Notes: generated by a model from the letters alone, not told the origin. Counted from the stretch's first letter, positions 1 through 6,520 are shown. The stretch: DNA of 7,387 bases from Bacteroidales bacterium (GCA_004552725.1 SFNM01000108.1:1-7387); one strand, 5' to 3'. A program made the numbers and translations.

Positions 1-37
1 TTATAGACTGAAACAAATGCTTGTGATTAATATCCAT
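1..37 (-). CDS. 5' end of a divergent gene cut by the window edge
   Basis: On the minus strand an ATG at 37-35 opens a frame that stays open to the window edge, giving MDINHKHLFQSI. The frame is closed upstream by an in-frame TAA, so this ATG is the first possible start. It is preceded by an A-rich stretch (seven A in a row), as is usual for Bacteroidota starts without a Shine-Dalgarno sequence. A Bacteroides-type -7 box lies at 120-113 on the same strand and would give a leader of roughly 65-70 nt. Twelve residues are too few to name the product. It could still be a chance frame. Confidence 0.42.
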   Translation of the reverse strand, partial: MDINHKHLFQSI

Positions 38-112
38 CGAATTTTTTTGTGCAAGTTTGAGTTATTTGTATAAAGATTTAGGGTTGAAAATCGCATTTGC
101 CGAATTTCGGTG

Positions 113-120
113 CAAAGATA
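113..120 (-). promoter_or_regulatory. Bacteroides-type -7 box for the left divergent gene
   Basis: Read on the minus strand this is TATCTTTG followed by CACCG, which matches the Bacteroidota primary-sigma -7 consensus TAnnTTTG. It points toward the partial gene starting at 37. I could not find a good TTTG-like -33 element at the usual 19-21 bp spacing, so the call rests on the -7 box and its position. Confidence 0.5.
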
Positions 121-266
121 GCGCATTTTTTTCAATCTCCACCATTTCAACCAAAAAATTTACAAATAAAAATCAAGCGAACAAATCGTCGATTGTCACA
201 CAATTTTGGAATATGCCACTATGCTTGCCGTCTGAAAGACCAAACGCACTAACCATTTACTTAAAA

Positions 267-299
267 TGCCAAAACAGTAATAATTTCGCGGTTTTGGCA
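267..299. repeat. 9-bp perfect inverted repeat (stem-loop)
   Basis: TGCCAAAAC at 267-275 and GTTTTGGCA at 291-299 are exact reverse complements around a 15-nt loop. On the minus strand the stem is followed by TTTT, so it could act as a weak terminator for leftward transcription. On the plus strand no T-run follows. It could also be a protein-binding dyad. Nothing else in the sequence decides between these. Confidence 0.5.
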
Positions 300-460
300 G
301 AATAGCAACATTTTATGGAGGTGAGTTAGCCTATCAAGTTTCGGGCTTAAATTCGCGATGTATGTCAACCGGACCAAGGTGCCATAGATTGCATAATACA
401 CCGGTTTTCAGATTCTGAAGCACCATTTTTTAATTTACATAAAATTTTGAGTGGGGGAAT

Positions 461-481
461 TTCAGTAAAAGTGTTCAGTAA
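461..481 (+). repeat. Two TTCAGTAA direct repeats upstream of the hydrolase promoter
   Basis: TTCAGTAA occurs at 461-468 and again at 474-481, a 13-bp period. The second copy overlaps the place where the -33 element of the promoter should be. An activator or repressor site is possible, but two short repeats in AT-rich DNA could also be chance. Confidence 0.3.
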
Positions 482-504
482 TTCAAAAGAAAGTTGTAAC
501 TTTG
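473..504 (+). promoter_or_regulatory. Bacteroides-type promoter of the hydrolase-Mur ligase-ddl operon
   Basis: TAACTTTG at 497-504 matches the Bacteroidota -7 consensus TAnnTTTG. The -33 position (about 473-476, GTTC, 20 bp upstream of the TA) is a poor match to TTTG, so an activator may be needed. The predicted start of transcription is near 511, which leaves a leader of about 13 nt before the ATG at 525. That short leader is common in this phylum. No other promoter-like signal of this quality precedes the operon. Confidence 0.62.
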
Positions 505-510
505 CAACTT
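491..510 (+). promoter_or_regulatory. Perfect 6-bp dyad enclosing the -7 box, candidate operator
   Basis: AAGTTG at 491-496 and CAACTT at 505-510 are exact reverse complements. The 8 bases between them are precisely the -7 box TAACTTTG. A dimeric repressor bound here would block promoter opening. No regulator gene is visible in the window, and the arms are short, so the role as an operator is inference. Confidence 0.3.
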
Positions 511-524
511 GATAGAAAACGCAA

Positions 525-1298
525 ATGGAACAAACTCTAAAAATCTGTAACTTAAAAGTCCACTACCGTTGCTGCGGCTCCGGCCCCGCCATTATTTTGA
601 TGCACGGATGGGGATGCGATTCAACTACACTCTTATCGCTGGAGCGTGTGTGCGCCTTGTCGCATACCGTGTACAACCTCGACTTGCCCGGGTTTGGCCA
701 ATCCCAAGAGCCGCCAAGTGATTGGGGTGTAGAAGAGTACACACGATTGCTTGAAGAGTTTGTGGCTCATTTGCAACTGCAATCGCCGACACTTTTAGGT
801 CACTCCTACGGCGGACGCATTGCTATTTTGTATGCATCGCGCAATGTTGTAGAACGGCTTATCTTGGTAGACGCAGCCGGTGTGCCACCCCGCCATTCGC
901 TCCGTTATTATTTCAAGGTATATTCCTTCAAATTGATGCGGCACCTTGCGCCGCTGGTACTGGGTCGCAAAAAAGCCGATGAACTCATCGAACGTCGACG
1001 CGCCAAATCCGGCTCAGCCGATTACCGCAACTCATCGCCGGTGATGCGTCAGATTATGGTGCGCTCAATTCGGCGCGACTTGCGACCCGAAATGCCTCTA
1101 ATCAAGGCCCCTACTCTGCTTATTTGGGGCGAAAACGACACCGCCACTCCGATGCGCGATGCTCGCATTATGCAACATCTTATCCCCGGAGCGAGACTCA
1201 CTTCGTTTGCCGGTGCCGGCCACTATAGTTTTCTCGACAATCCCTACGCCACTGAAGCCGCAATCAAGCGCTTCCTCAATAATTCCGTAGCAAAATGA
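525..1298 (+). CDS. Alpha/beta hydrolase fold protein
   Basis: The 257-residue product is a complete single-domain alpha/beta hydrolase of typical length. The oxyanion-hole motif HGWG is at residues 27-30. The nucleophile elbow GHSYGG places the catalytic serine at 94. The acid is probably D205 in GENDTATP and the base is H233 in GAGHYSF. Residues about 120-190, between the core strands, are rich in Arg and Lys and form the lid region. There is no signal peptide, so it should be cytoplasmic. The start ATG lies 13 nt after the predicted transcription start, and the stop overlaps the next start as ATGA. That indicates translational coupling to the Mur ligase and a shared operon with ddl. The neighbours suggest a role in cell-wall precursor metabolism, but the substrate cannot be read from the sequence. 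Esterase, peptidase or thioesterase activity are all possible. Confidence 0.93.
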   Translation: MEQTLKICNLKVHYRCCGSGPAIILMHGWGCDSTTLLSLERVCALSHTVYNLDLPGFGQSQEPPSDWGVEEYTRLLEEFVAHLQLQSPTLLGHSYGGRIAILYASRNVVERLILVDAAGVPPRHSLRYYFKVYSFKLMRHLAPLVLGRKKADELIERRRAKSGSADYRNSSPVMRQIMVRSIRRDLRPEMPLIKAPTLLIWGENDTATPMRDARIMQHLIPGARLTSFAGAGHYSFLDNPYATEAAIKRFLNNSVAK

Positions 1299-1483
1299 TT
1301 TACTATGTTTTAGCATCTCTCATCTGCACCGGATTGCTTTCGCAACTCGAACTGAAGCGCGTGCTGATGATGTTTCAACAAAATTCATATCGCATCGACC
1401 GCTATCGCCGCTGGTTGAGCACAAGCCACGACTCCACCTCGTGGCCTCGGCTTTTTGCATTGATGGTATTGCTTCGGAATTGA
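1295..1483 (+). CDS. N-terminal membrane-anchor fragment of a frameshifted Mur ligase
   Basis: This 62-residue frame starts at an ATG that overlaps the hydrolase stop (ATGA) and ends at TGA 1481-1483. It begins with a hydrophobic segment at residues 2-16, followed by a basic amphipathic stretch (LKRVLMMFQQNSYRIDRYRRWL), and ends in the first half of a second hydrophobic segment. From memory, Bacteroidota Mur ligases encoded beside an alpha/beta hydrolase and ddl carry such a membrane module at their N-terminus. Here it is cut off because the rest of the module continues in another frame (1464 onward). Alone it is unlikely to be functional. Restoring the frame would give one protein of about 458 residues from 1295 to 2672. 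Confidence 0.6.
   Translation: MIYYVLASLICTGLLSQLELKRVLMMFQQNSYRIDRYRRWLSTSHDSTSWPRLFALMVLLRN
1464..1483 (+). other. Frameshift interval in the Mur ligase gene
   Basis: The upstream frame stops at TGA 1481-1483. The downstream frame is blocked by TGA 1461-1463 and open from 1464. The coding frame must therefore change by +1 within these 20 bases, for example by one extra base in ATGGTATTGCTTCGG. After the shift the reading continues as FGIERVAISLVLTYVASHII, a convincing membrane segment that runs without a stop into the catalytic domain. No slippery homopolymer lies inside the interval. The five-T run at 1452-1456 is too early, because a shift there would meet TGA 1461. Confidence 0.75.
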
Positions 1484-1547
1484 GCGCGTAGCAATATCGC
1501 TGGTTCTTACATACGTTGCTTCGCATATTATTATATGCGCTGCCGGT

Positions 1548-2672
1548 GTGATACTTTCACCTGTTGAAGCCATCATCCGCCGCCGATATTACAACGATGC
1601 CGCAAAACGTCTGCGCTCTATGCCCGACCTCAAAATCGTGGGCATTACCGGCAGTTATGGCAAAACCAGCACCAAACATTACCTGCACGCCATTTTATCG
1701 GAGCAGTTCGACACACTGATGACTCCGGGCAGTTTCAACACCACACTCGGCGTGGTTCGCACCATCCGCGAATATCTCAAGCCATACAACGAGATATTCA
1801 TCGTGGAGATGGGTGCAAAAGCGCGTGGCGATGTTAAAGAAATTTGCGACCTGGTACATCCCACAATGGGTATAATCACTGCCGTAGGCCCTCAGCACCT
1901 CGAATCGTTCAAAACTATCGAAAATGTGCAAAAAGCCAAATTTGAATTGGCCGATGCATTACCTTCCGATGGCGTTGCCATCATCAACAACGATTTCGAA
2001 TACATCGCCAACCGCACAGTAGAAAATACCGACTGCGCCCGATATGCCGTGAACCAAAAAGCGGATTATCGCGCTGAAAATGTGAAATACTCTTCGCACG
2101 GCACCTCATTTGATATTTCCGGGCCCAATAATTGGCACCTCAGCCTATCTACTCGATTGATGGGCGAATGTAACGTCAGCGACCTGCTTGCTGCCGCTAT
2201 CGCCGCACATCTGCTTGGCGTGGACGACCGCAAAATCGCTCAAGCAATCGCTGCCATCGAGCCTGTGGAGCATCGACTCTCAGTGAAACGTACCCCGGCA
2301 GGTATCACTATCCTCGATGACGCTTTCAATTCCAATCCCGTAGGCTCGCGTATGGCATTGGAAGTACTTGCCACTTTCACTCATGGACAACGGATAGTGG
2401 TCACCCCGGGTATGATTGAACTCGGTGAACAGCAATACCAACTCAATCACGACTTCGGCCAAACTATCGACAAATCAGTCGACATTGCAATTATTGTGGG
2501 CCAATACAATCGCGATGCAATCACCGAAGGCATTATGGACTCAGGACTGCTCGCGAAAGATAAGATTTACCAGGTCAACTCTTTCGCCCAAGCGCAAGAA
2601 TTACTTGTCACCTTAGTAAAACAGGGCGACACGGTGCTTTATGAAAACGACCTTCCCGACACTTTTAAATGA
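1548..2672 (+). CDS. murF: MurF-type Mur ligase, catalytic part, separated from its membrane anchor by a frameshift
   Basis: MurF enzymes join D-Ala-D-Ala to UDP-MurNAc-tripeptide using ATP, the last cytoplasmic step of muropeptide synthesis. The 374-residue frame given here starts at GTG 1548, but the frame is open from 1464 and the missing residues complete membrane segments, so 1548 is probably not a true start. The ATP-binding P-loop GITGSYGKTST is at residues 32-42. EMGA, typical of MurF, follows at about 87-90. KAK at 129-131 lies where Mur ligases have a carbamylated lysine. The late motif DDAFNSNP is at 257-264, and the C-terminal domain ends in ENDLPDTF as in the MurF branch. There is no recognisable MurF N-terminal UDP-binding domain; the membrane module takes its place. 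The catalytic domains look intact, so an internal start could still yield soluble enzyme, or the frameshift may be a sequencing error. Which muropeptide it acts on is not shown by the sequence. Confidence 0.85.
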   Translation: MILSPVEAIIRRRYYNDAAKRLRSMPDLKIVGITGSYGKTSTKHYLHAILSEQFDTLMTPGSFNTTLGVVRTIREYLKPYNEIFIVEMGAKARGDVKEICDLVHPTMGIITAVGPQHLESFKTIENVQKAKFELADALPSDGVAIINNDFEYIANRTVENTDCARYAVNQKADYRAENVKYSSHGTSFDISGPNNWHLSLSTRLMGECNVSDLLAAAIAAHLLGVDDRKIAQAIAAIEPVEHRLSVKRTPAGITILDDAFNSNPVGSRMALEVLATFTHGQRIVVTPGMIELGEQQYQLNHDFGQTIDKSVDIAIIVGQYNRDAITEGIMDSGLLAKDKIYQVNSFAQAQELLVTLVKQGDTVLYENDLPDTFK

Positions 2673-2691
2673 TACAATTTCTATTCAAAAT

Positions 2692-3861
2692 ATGAAAACC
2701 AAAGTAGCAGTATTCTTCGGCGGACGTTCCACCGAACACGAAATCTCCGTTATCTCGGCCAACCAAGCCATCAACGCTTTCAACCCCGACAAATACGAAA
2801 TCATTCCTATATACATATCCAAAGAAGGACGTTGGTACACCGGTCGCGACCTTCTCACCATCGCCAACTACCGCAATATTCCGGCACTTTTGGCCAAATG
2901 CACTGAAGTGTATATGCGCCCGGTATTCGGCGACCTTAATATATATAAGGTAAAACGCTCAATGTTTGGTTCCGATGTGCTCACTACTATCGACTTGGCC
3001 GTTCCTGTGCTTCATGGCACAAATATGGAAGACGGCAAATTTGAAGGCTTGCTCGAAACCATCGGTATTCCTTACGCCGGTTGCAATACCCTCGCCTCGG
3101 CAAATGGCATGGACAAAATCACAATGAAAATGATTTTGCGTGCCGACAATATCCCTGTGGTGGATTATGTGTGGCTTACCGACCGCCAATGGCTCAACAA
3201 TCGCGACAAATTCATCGCCAAAATAGAGAAAGAACTCGGCTATCCGGTCATCGTGAAGCCTGCCGACCTCGGTTCGAGCATCGGTATCGGGGCTGCTCAT
3301 AATGCCGATGAACTCATCGCTCGATTGGATAATGCCGCTAAATTTTCACAACGACTGGTGGTGGAACACATGGTGACCAATATGCGCGAAATCAACTGCT
3401 CGGTGCTTGGCGATGCCGACGAATTTGAAACTTCCGTGCTCGAAGAGCCTATCAAAGCCGACGAAATCCTCTCATATACAGATAAATACATGGCTGGCGG
3501 AATGCACGCAGCCCAAAAACGTATTCCCGCGGAATTAGCTCAAGACCTCACCGACGAATGTCGACGCCTTGCCGGTGAAACATTCCGCGTGCTTTCGTGT
3601 CACGGTGTAAGCCGCGTAGACCTACTCATCGATGCCGACACCAACAAAGTGTATGTGAACGAAATCAACACAATCCCCGGCTCGCTGTCATACTACCTGT
3701 GGGAAGCAGCCGGTCTATCTTTCGAAGATTTGATGGATCGCTTGGTGAAATTGGCTCTCAAGCGCCAACGCGATGTCGCCAAAAAGACACTCACCTTCAA
3801 CCAAAACATCTTCGCAATGGGCGGTGGTGTCAAAGGTGGCGTCAAAGGCATTAAAAAGTGA
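2692..3861 (+). CDS. ddl: D-alanine--D-alanine ligase
   Basis: This ATP-grasp ligase makes the D-Ala-D-Ala dipeptide used by MurF. The product has 389 residues, longer than E. coli DdlB (306) because of extra sequence at about 45-100. FGGRSTEHEIS places E15 exactly as in DdlB. HGTNMEDG is at 108-115, KPADLGSS at 189-196 with S195 matching DdlB S150, and KY at 265-266 with Y266 matching DdlB Y216. The intact Glu-Ser-Tyr triad points to D-Ala rather than D-lactate as second substrate. The metal ligands are D310, E324 and N326 (NEINTIPGSL). ATG 2692 is chosen because homology begins there, 19 bp after the Mur ligase stop; an upstream ATG at 2641 would add 17 residues without family character and overlap murF. 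Two oddities are Met at 112 in place of the usual Gly, and a glycine-lysine tail from a 12-bp tandem repeat. Confidence 0.95.
   Translation: MKTKVAVFFGGRSTEHEISVISANQAINAFNPDKYEIIPIYISKEGRWYTGRDLLTIANYRNIPALLAKCTEVYMRPVFGDLNIYKVKRSMFGSDVLTTIDLAVPVLHGTNMEDGKFEGLLETIGIPYAGCNTLASANGMDKITMKMILRADNIPVVDYVWLTDRQWLNNRDKFIAKIEKELGYPVIVKPADLGSSIGIGAAHNADELIARLDNAAKFSQRLVVEHMVTNMREINCSVLGDADEFETSVLEEPIKADEILSYTDKYMAGGMHAAQKRIPAELAQDLTDECRRLAGETFRVLSCHGVSRVDLLIDADTNKVYVNEINTIPGSLSYYLWEAAGLSFEDLMDRLVKLALKRQRDVAKKTLTFNQNIFAMGGGVKGGVKGIKK
3823..3846 (+). repeat. 12-bp tandem repeat at the 3' end of ddl
   Basis: GGTGGTGTCAAA (3823-3834) is followed directly by GGTGGCGTCAAA (3835-3846), differing by one base. 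Together they encode GGVKGGVK at residues 378-385, just before the terminal GIKK. The repeat unit is a whole number of codons, so copy-number change would keep the frame. Confidence 0.7.
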
Positions 3862-3873
3862 CATCGCTCGCTC

Positions 3874-3889
3874 TGGCACGAATTTTGCC
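3874..3889 (+). promoter_or_regulatory. Sigma-54 (RpoN) -24/-12 promoter of clpC
   Basis: TGGCACG at 3874-3880, four bases, then TTGC at 3885-3888 matches the sigma-54 consensus TGGCACG-N4-TTGC at every core position. The GG (3875-3876) and GC (3887-3888) have the required spacing of 10 intervening bases. Only the last, weak position (C at 3889 instead of A or T) differs. The predicted transcription start is near 3899, 31 nt before the clpC ATG at 3930. The site lies in the 68-bp gap after ddl. Sigma-54 promoters need an enhancer-binding activator; its site would be further upstream, inside ddl, and I cannot identify it. Confidence 0.75.
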
Positions 3890-3929
3890 ATATTTTTTTT
3901 CGACTGCTTATCCAACAGTCCTTCTTCTG

Positions 3930-6446
3930 ATGGAAACTAAATTCTCCGACAATTTCAAAGCCGTCCTCGCTGAGGCTAACCGCCAAGCGCAACGCCACAA
4001 CAGCGAATACGTCTCCACGGCACATATATTCCTCGCTATCCTCACCGACACAAACGGTGAAGCATATCGCGTGGCCACTTCTGTCATTCAGCCCGGCAAT
4101 TTGGCCGAACTGTTGACTAACCTCGACAACGAAATCATCCAATTATCCCATTCGAACACCTTCAAAGAAACACTCGATGATTTGGCTTCGCGCATCATCA
4201 AACTTTCTGTGCTCGAAGCGCGTACTTGGAACGACCCCGTTGTAGAGCCGGTGCATGTGCTTCTCACTATCTTCCGCAACTACGAAGTGCAATCACTCGA
4301 AAACTTCGCGCCTTTCTTTGCGGCCGGTATGAACTACGAAAACCTCAAATCCGCTATGGGTCAACTCCGCAACGCCGGCAAAAATGAGGAAATCACAGCA
4401 TCAAACGACGACTCCGGCGACCTGCTTGAGCCTGAAGAGCCCGTGCAAAAATCGCCTGCAAAAAAATCACCGAAATCGGCTCGTTCTTCTGCCGGCGACA
4501 CCCCCATGCTCGACAAATTTGGCATCGACATGACAAAAGCCGCTGCTGAAGGGCGCCTCGACCCTGTGGTCGGCCGCGAAACCGAAATTGAACGCTTGGC
4601 TCAAATCCTGTCCAGACGCAAAAAGAACAATCCCGTACTCATAGGCGAACCGGGTGTAGGTAAGTCGGCCATCGTCGAAGGGCTTGCATTGCGCATCAAC
4701 CATCGCCAAGTGCCGCGAGTGTTGTTCAACAAGCGCGTGGTAGCACTCGATATGGCATCTATCGTGGCCGGCACTAAATATCGTGGCGAATTTGAAGAGC
4801 GCATGAAGGCCATCCTCACCGAACTCTCAAAAAATCACCACATCATTCTTTTCATCGACGAAATCCACACCATCGTTGGCGCCGGCAATGCCCAAGGCTC
4901 AATGGATGCTGCAAATATGCTCAAACCTGCACTCGCTCGCGGCGAAATCCAATGCATCGGTGCCACTACCCTCGATGAATATCGCGTGAACATTGAAAAG
5001 GACGGTGCACTCGAACGTCGCTTCCAGAAAGTGATGGTCGAACCCACCACTGCAGAGCAAACACTCGTTATCCTCAATAATATCAAGGAGAAATACGAGC
5101 AACACCACAACGTGACGTATACAGATGATGCTTTGCTCGCCTGTGTGAAACTCACCGAACGATACATCTCCGACCGTAATTTCCCTGACAAAGCTATCGA
5201 CGCTCTCGACGAAACCGGTGCGCGCGCACATATCACCAATATCGCCGTTCCGGAAGAAATCGACCAACTCGAAGCCAAAATAGCCGATGCCACTTCGCGC
5301 AAATTGCAAGCCGCTCACGCTCAAAACTTTGAACTCGCTGCAAATTGGCGCGACCGTGCCAACGAACTCACCAACGAACTCGCTGCCGCTCGCGCTCGTT
5401 GGGAAGCCGACTTAGAGCAAAACCGCGTTGTCGTAGACCAAGACAAGGTGGCTGAAGTAGTAGCAATGATGACCGGTGTGCCCGTGCAACGCGTGGCTCA
5501 AGCCGAAGGCCTTCGCCTCATGGAGATGGCCCCCACCCTGCAGAAAGCCATCATCGGCCAAGACGAAGCCATCGAAAAGATTGCCAAGGCAATCCGCCGC
5601 AACCGCATCGGCCTAAAGGACCCCAACAAGCCCATCGGTTCGTTTATGTTCCTTGGTCCTACCGGCGTGGGCAAGACTCATTTAGCCAAAAAGTTAGCCG
5701 AGTTCCTTTTTGACTCCGCCGAAACACTCATTCGCATCGACATGAGTGAATACATGGAGAAATTCACCGTGTCGCGCCTGGTTGGTGCGCCTCCGGGCTA
5801 TGTTGGTTACGATGAAGGAGGCCAACTCACCGAGCAAGTGCGCCGTCACCCCTACTCCGTCGTCCTCCTCGACGAAATTGAGAAAGCGCACCCCGACGTG
5901 TTCAATCTCCTGCTCCAAGTACTCGACGAAGGTCGCCTCACCGACAGCATGGGGCGCCGTATCGACTTCAAGAACACCATCATCATCATGACATCGAACA
6001 TCGGCACTCGTCAACTCAAAGACTTCGGCACCGGCGTAGGTTTCGCCACTCATGCATCCGATGCCGACGCCCAACACGCTGTAATCCGCAAGGCGCTCAA
6101 CAAAGCATTCTCGCCCGAATTTCTCAACCGCGTCGACGACATAATAATGTTCGAACCGCTTTCGCGCGAAGCCATTTACAAAATCATCGACATCGAACTC
6201 GCCGGATTCCACAAGCGCCTCGCCGAAATGGGCTTCACCCTCCAACTCTCAGACGCCGCCAAAAACTTCATCGCCGAGTCAGGCTACGACCCGCAGTACG
6301 GTGCTCGCCCCCTCAAACGTGCCATCCAAAAGTACATCGAAGACGAACTCGCCGAACTAATCCTCTCCAACGCCCTCATCAACGGCAACACCCTCGCCAT
6401 CGACTTCGACCCCGCCACCAAAAAAATCACCGCCACCACCATCTAA
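3930..6446 (+). CDS. clpC: ClpC-type AAA+ protease unfoldase subunit
   Basis: The 838-residue product is an Hsp100 ATPase that unfolds proteins and feeds them to ClpP in the cytoplasm. Two Clp-N repeats fill residues 1 to about 145, then comes a Lys/Ser/Ala/Glu-rich linker to about 200. Ring 1 has GEPGVGKS (239-246), pore loop KYRG (283-286) and Walker B with D310-E311. The short middle region holds a UVR-like motif (465-480) as in ClpC, not the long coiled coil of ClpB. Ring 2 has GPTGVGKT (576-583), pore loop GYVG (623-626), Walker B D648-E649, and GAR sensor 2 near 791-793. VGF at 703-705 sits where ClpC docks on ClpP. All ATPase residues look intact. ATG 3930 is chosen over GTG 3858 because Clp-N homology starts there and the sigma-54 promoter lies between them. 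Codons near the 3' end are strikingly C-ending. It is preceded by ddl but has its own promoter. Confidence 0.96.
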   Translation: METKFSDNFKAVLAEANRQAQRHNSEYVSTAHIFLAILTDTNGEAYRVATSVIQPGNLAELLTNLDNEIIQLSHSNTFKETLDDLASRIIKLSVLEARTWNDPVVEPVHVLLTIFRNYEVQSLENFAPFFAAGMNYENLKSAMGQLRNAGKNEEITASNDDSGDLLEPEEPVQKSPAKKSPKSARSSAGDTPMLDKFGIDMTKAAAEGRLDPVVGRETEIERLAQILSRRKKNNPVLIGEPGVGKSAIVEGLALRINHRQVPRVLFNKRVVALDMASIVAGTKYRGEFEERMKAILTELSKNHHIILFIDEIHTIVGAGNAQGSMDAANMLKPALARGEIQCIGATTLDEYRVNIEKDGALERRFQKVMVEPTTAEQTLVILNNIKEKYEQHHNVTYTDDALLACVKLTERYISDRNFPDKAIDALDETGARAHITNIAVPEEIDQLEAKIADATSRKLQAAHAQNFELAANWRDRANELTNELAAARARWEADLEQNRVVVDQDKVAEVVAMMTGVPVQRVAQAEGLRLMEMAPTLQKAIIGQDEAIEKIAKAIRRNRIGLKDPNKPIGSFMFLGPTGVGKTHLAKKLAEFLFDSAETLIRIDMSEYMEKFTVSRLVGAPPGYVGYDEGGQLTEQVRRHPYSVVLLDEIEKAHPDVFNLLLQVLDEGRLTDSMGRRIDFKNTIIIMTSNIGTRQLKDFGTGVGFATHASDADAQHAVIRKALNKAFSPEFLNRVDDIIMFEPLSREAIYKIIDIELAGFHKRLAEMGFTLQLSDAAKNFIAESGYDPQYGARPLKRAIQKYIEDELAELILSNALINGNTLAIDFDPATKKITATTI

Positions 6447-6481
6447 CCGTGGCCAACTGAGCGACAATTTGACGATTATAG

Positions 6482-6520
6482 ATAGCAAGCGTAAGGCTAA
6501 TACCTTACGCTTGCTATTTT
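6482..6520 (+). terminator. Rho-independent terminator after clpC
   Basis: ATAGCAAGCGTAAGG (6482-6496) and CCTTACGCTTGCTAT (6503-6517) form a perfect 15-bp stem with the six-base loop CTAATA. A T-rich tail (TTTTCTTATTTG) follows on the plus strand. It lies 35 bp after the clpC stop. On the minus strand the same hairpin follows the converging gene's stop, but the tail there is poorer in T. It therefore serves clpC mainly and may help both. Confidence 0.9.

Larger units (their letters stand above)
38..524. other. Intergenic region between divergent genes
   Basis: This stretch is AT-rich and I find no convincing gene in it. It holds a minus-strand -7 box (113-120), a 9-bp perfect stem-loop (267-299), two TTCAGTAA direct repeats (461-468 and 474-481) and the plus-strand promoter with its flanking dyad (491-510). 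A small palindrome, CCGAA-T-TTCGG, sits at 100-110 in the presumed minus-strand leader. Between about 300 and 440 I see only weak short palindromes and no RNA gene. Confidence 0.6.

Noticed and set aside
57..305. 82-residue plus-strand frame in the left intergenic region
   Set aside because: It has a TTG start, lies over the presumed minus-strand leader and promoter, has low-complexity Ser/Asn/Lys content and no family resemblance. It looks like a chance frame in AT-rich DNA.
370..407. ACCGG ... CCGGT inverted repeat
   Set aside because: Five-base arms 28 bases apart are expected by chance and no regulatory context supports them.
1464..1483. Programmed +1 frameshift in the Mur ligase
   Set aside because: No slippery run, stalling stop context specific to known sites or stimulatory structure is evident. 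A mutation or sequencing error is simpler.
2641..2691. Upstream ATG for ddl, giving a 406-residue product
   Set aside because: The added residues MKTTFPTLLNDTISIQN have no family character, the frame would overlap murF by 32 bases, and the conserved fold begins at ATG 2692.
525..3861. Vancomycin-type resistance cluster (D-Ala-D-Lac or D-Ala-D-Ser)
   Set aside because: Ddl keeps the Glu-Ser-Tyr triad of D-Ala-D-Ala ligases, and there is no VanH-like dehydrogenase, VanX/VanY-like peptidase or VanRS pair in the window.
3858..3929. GTG start for clpC, adding 24 residues
   Set aside because: The extension precedes the Clp-N homology, and the sigma-54 promoter and its predicted transcript start lie inside it.
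5694..6245. 183-residue minus-strand frame inside clpC
   Set aside because: It is the antisense shadow of the second ATPase ring, whose codon bias keeps the opposite strand open. The composition is unnatural and there is no start context. Other long minus-strand frames in clpC, for example at 4835-5324, are rejected for the same reason.
3930..6446. ClpB disaggregase or ClpA
   Set aside because: The long coiled-coil middle domain of ClpB is absent. The UVR-like motif and the VGF ClpP-docking loop fit ClpC better than ClpA, which has IGL.
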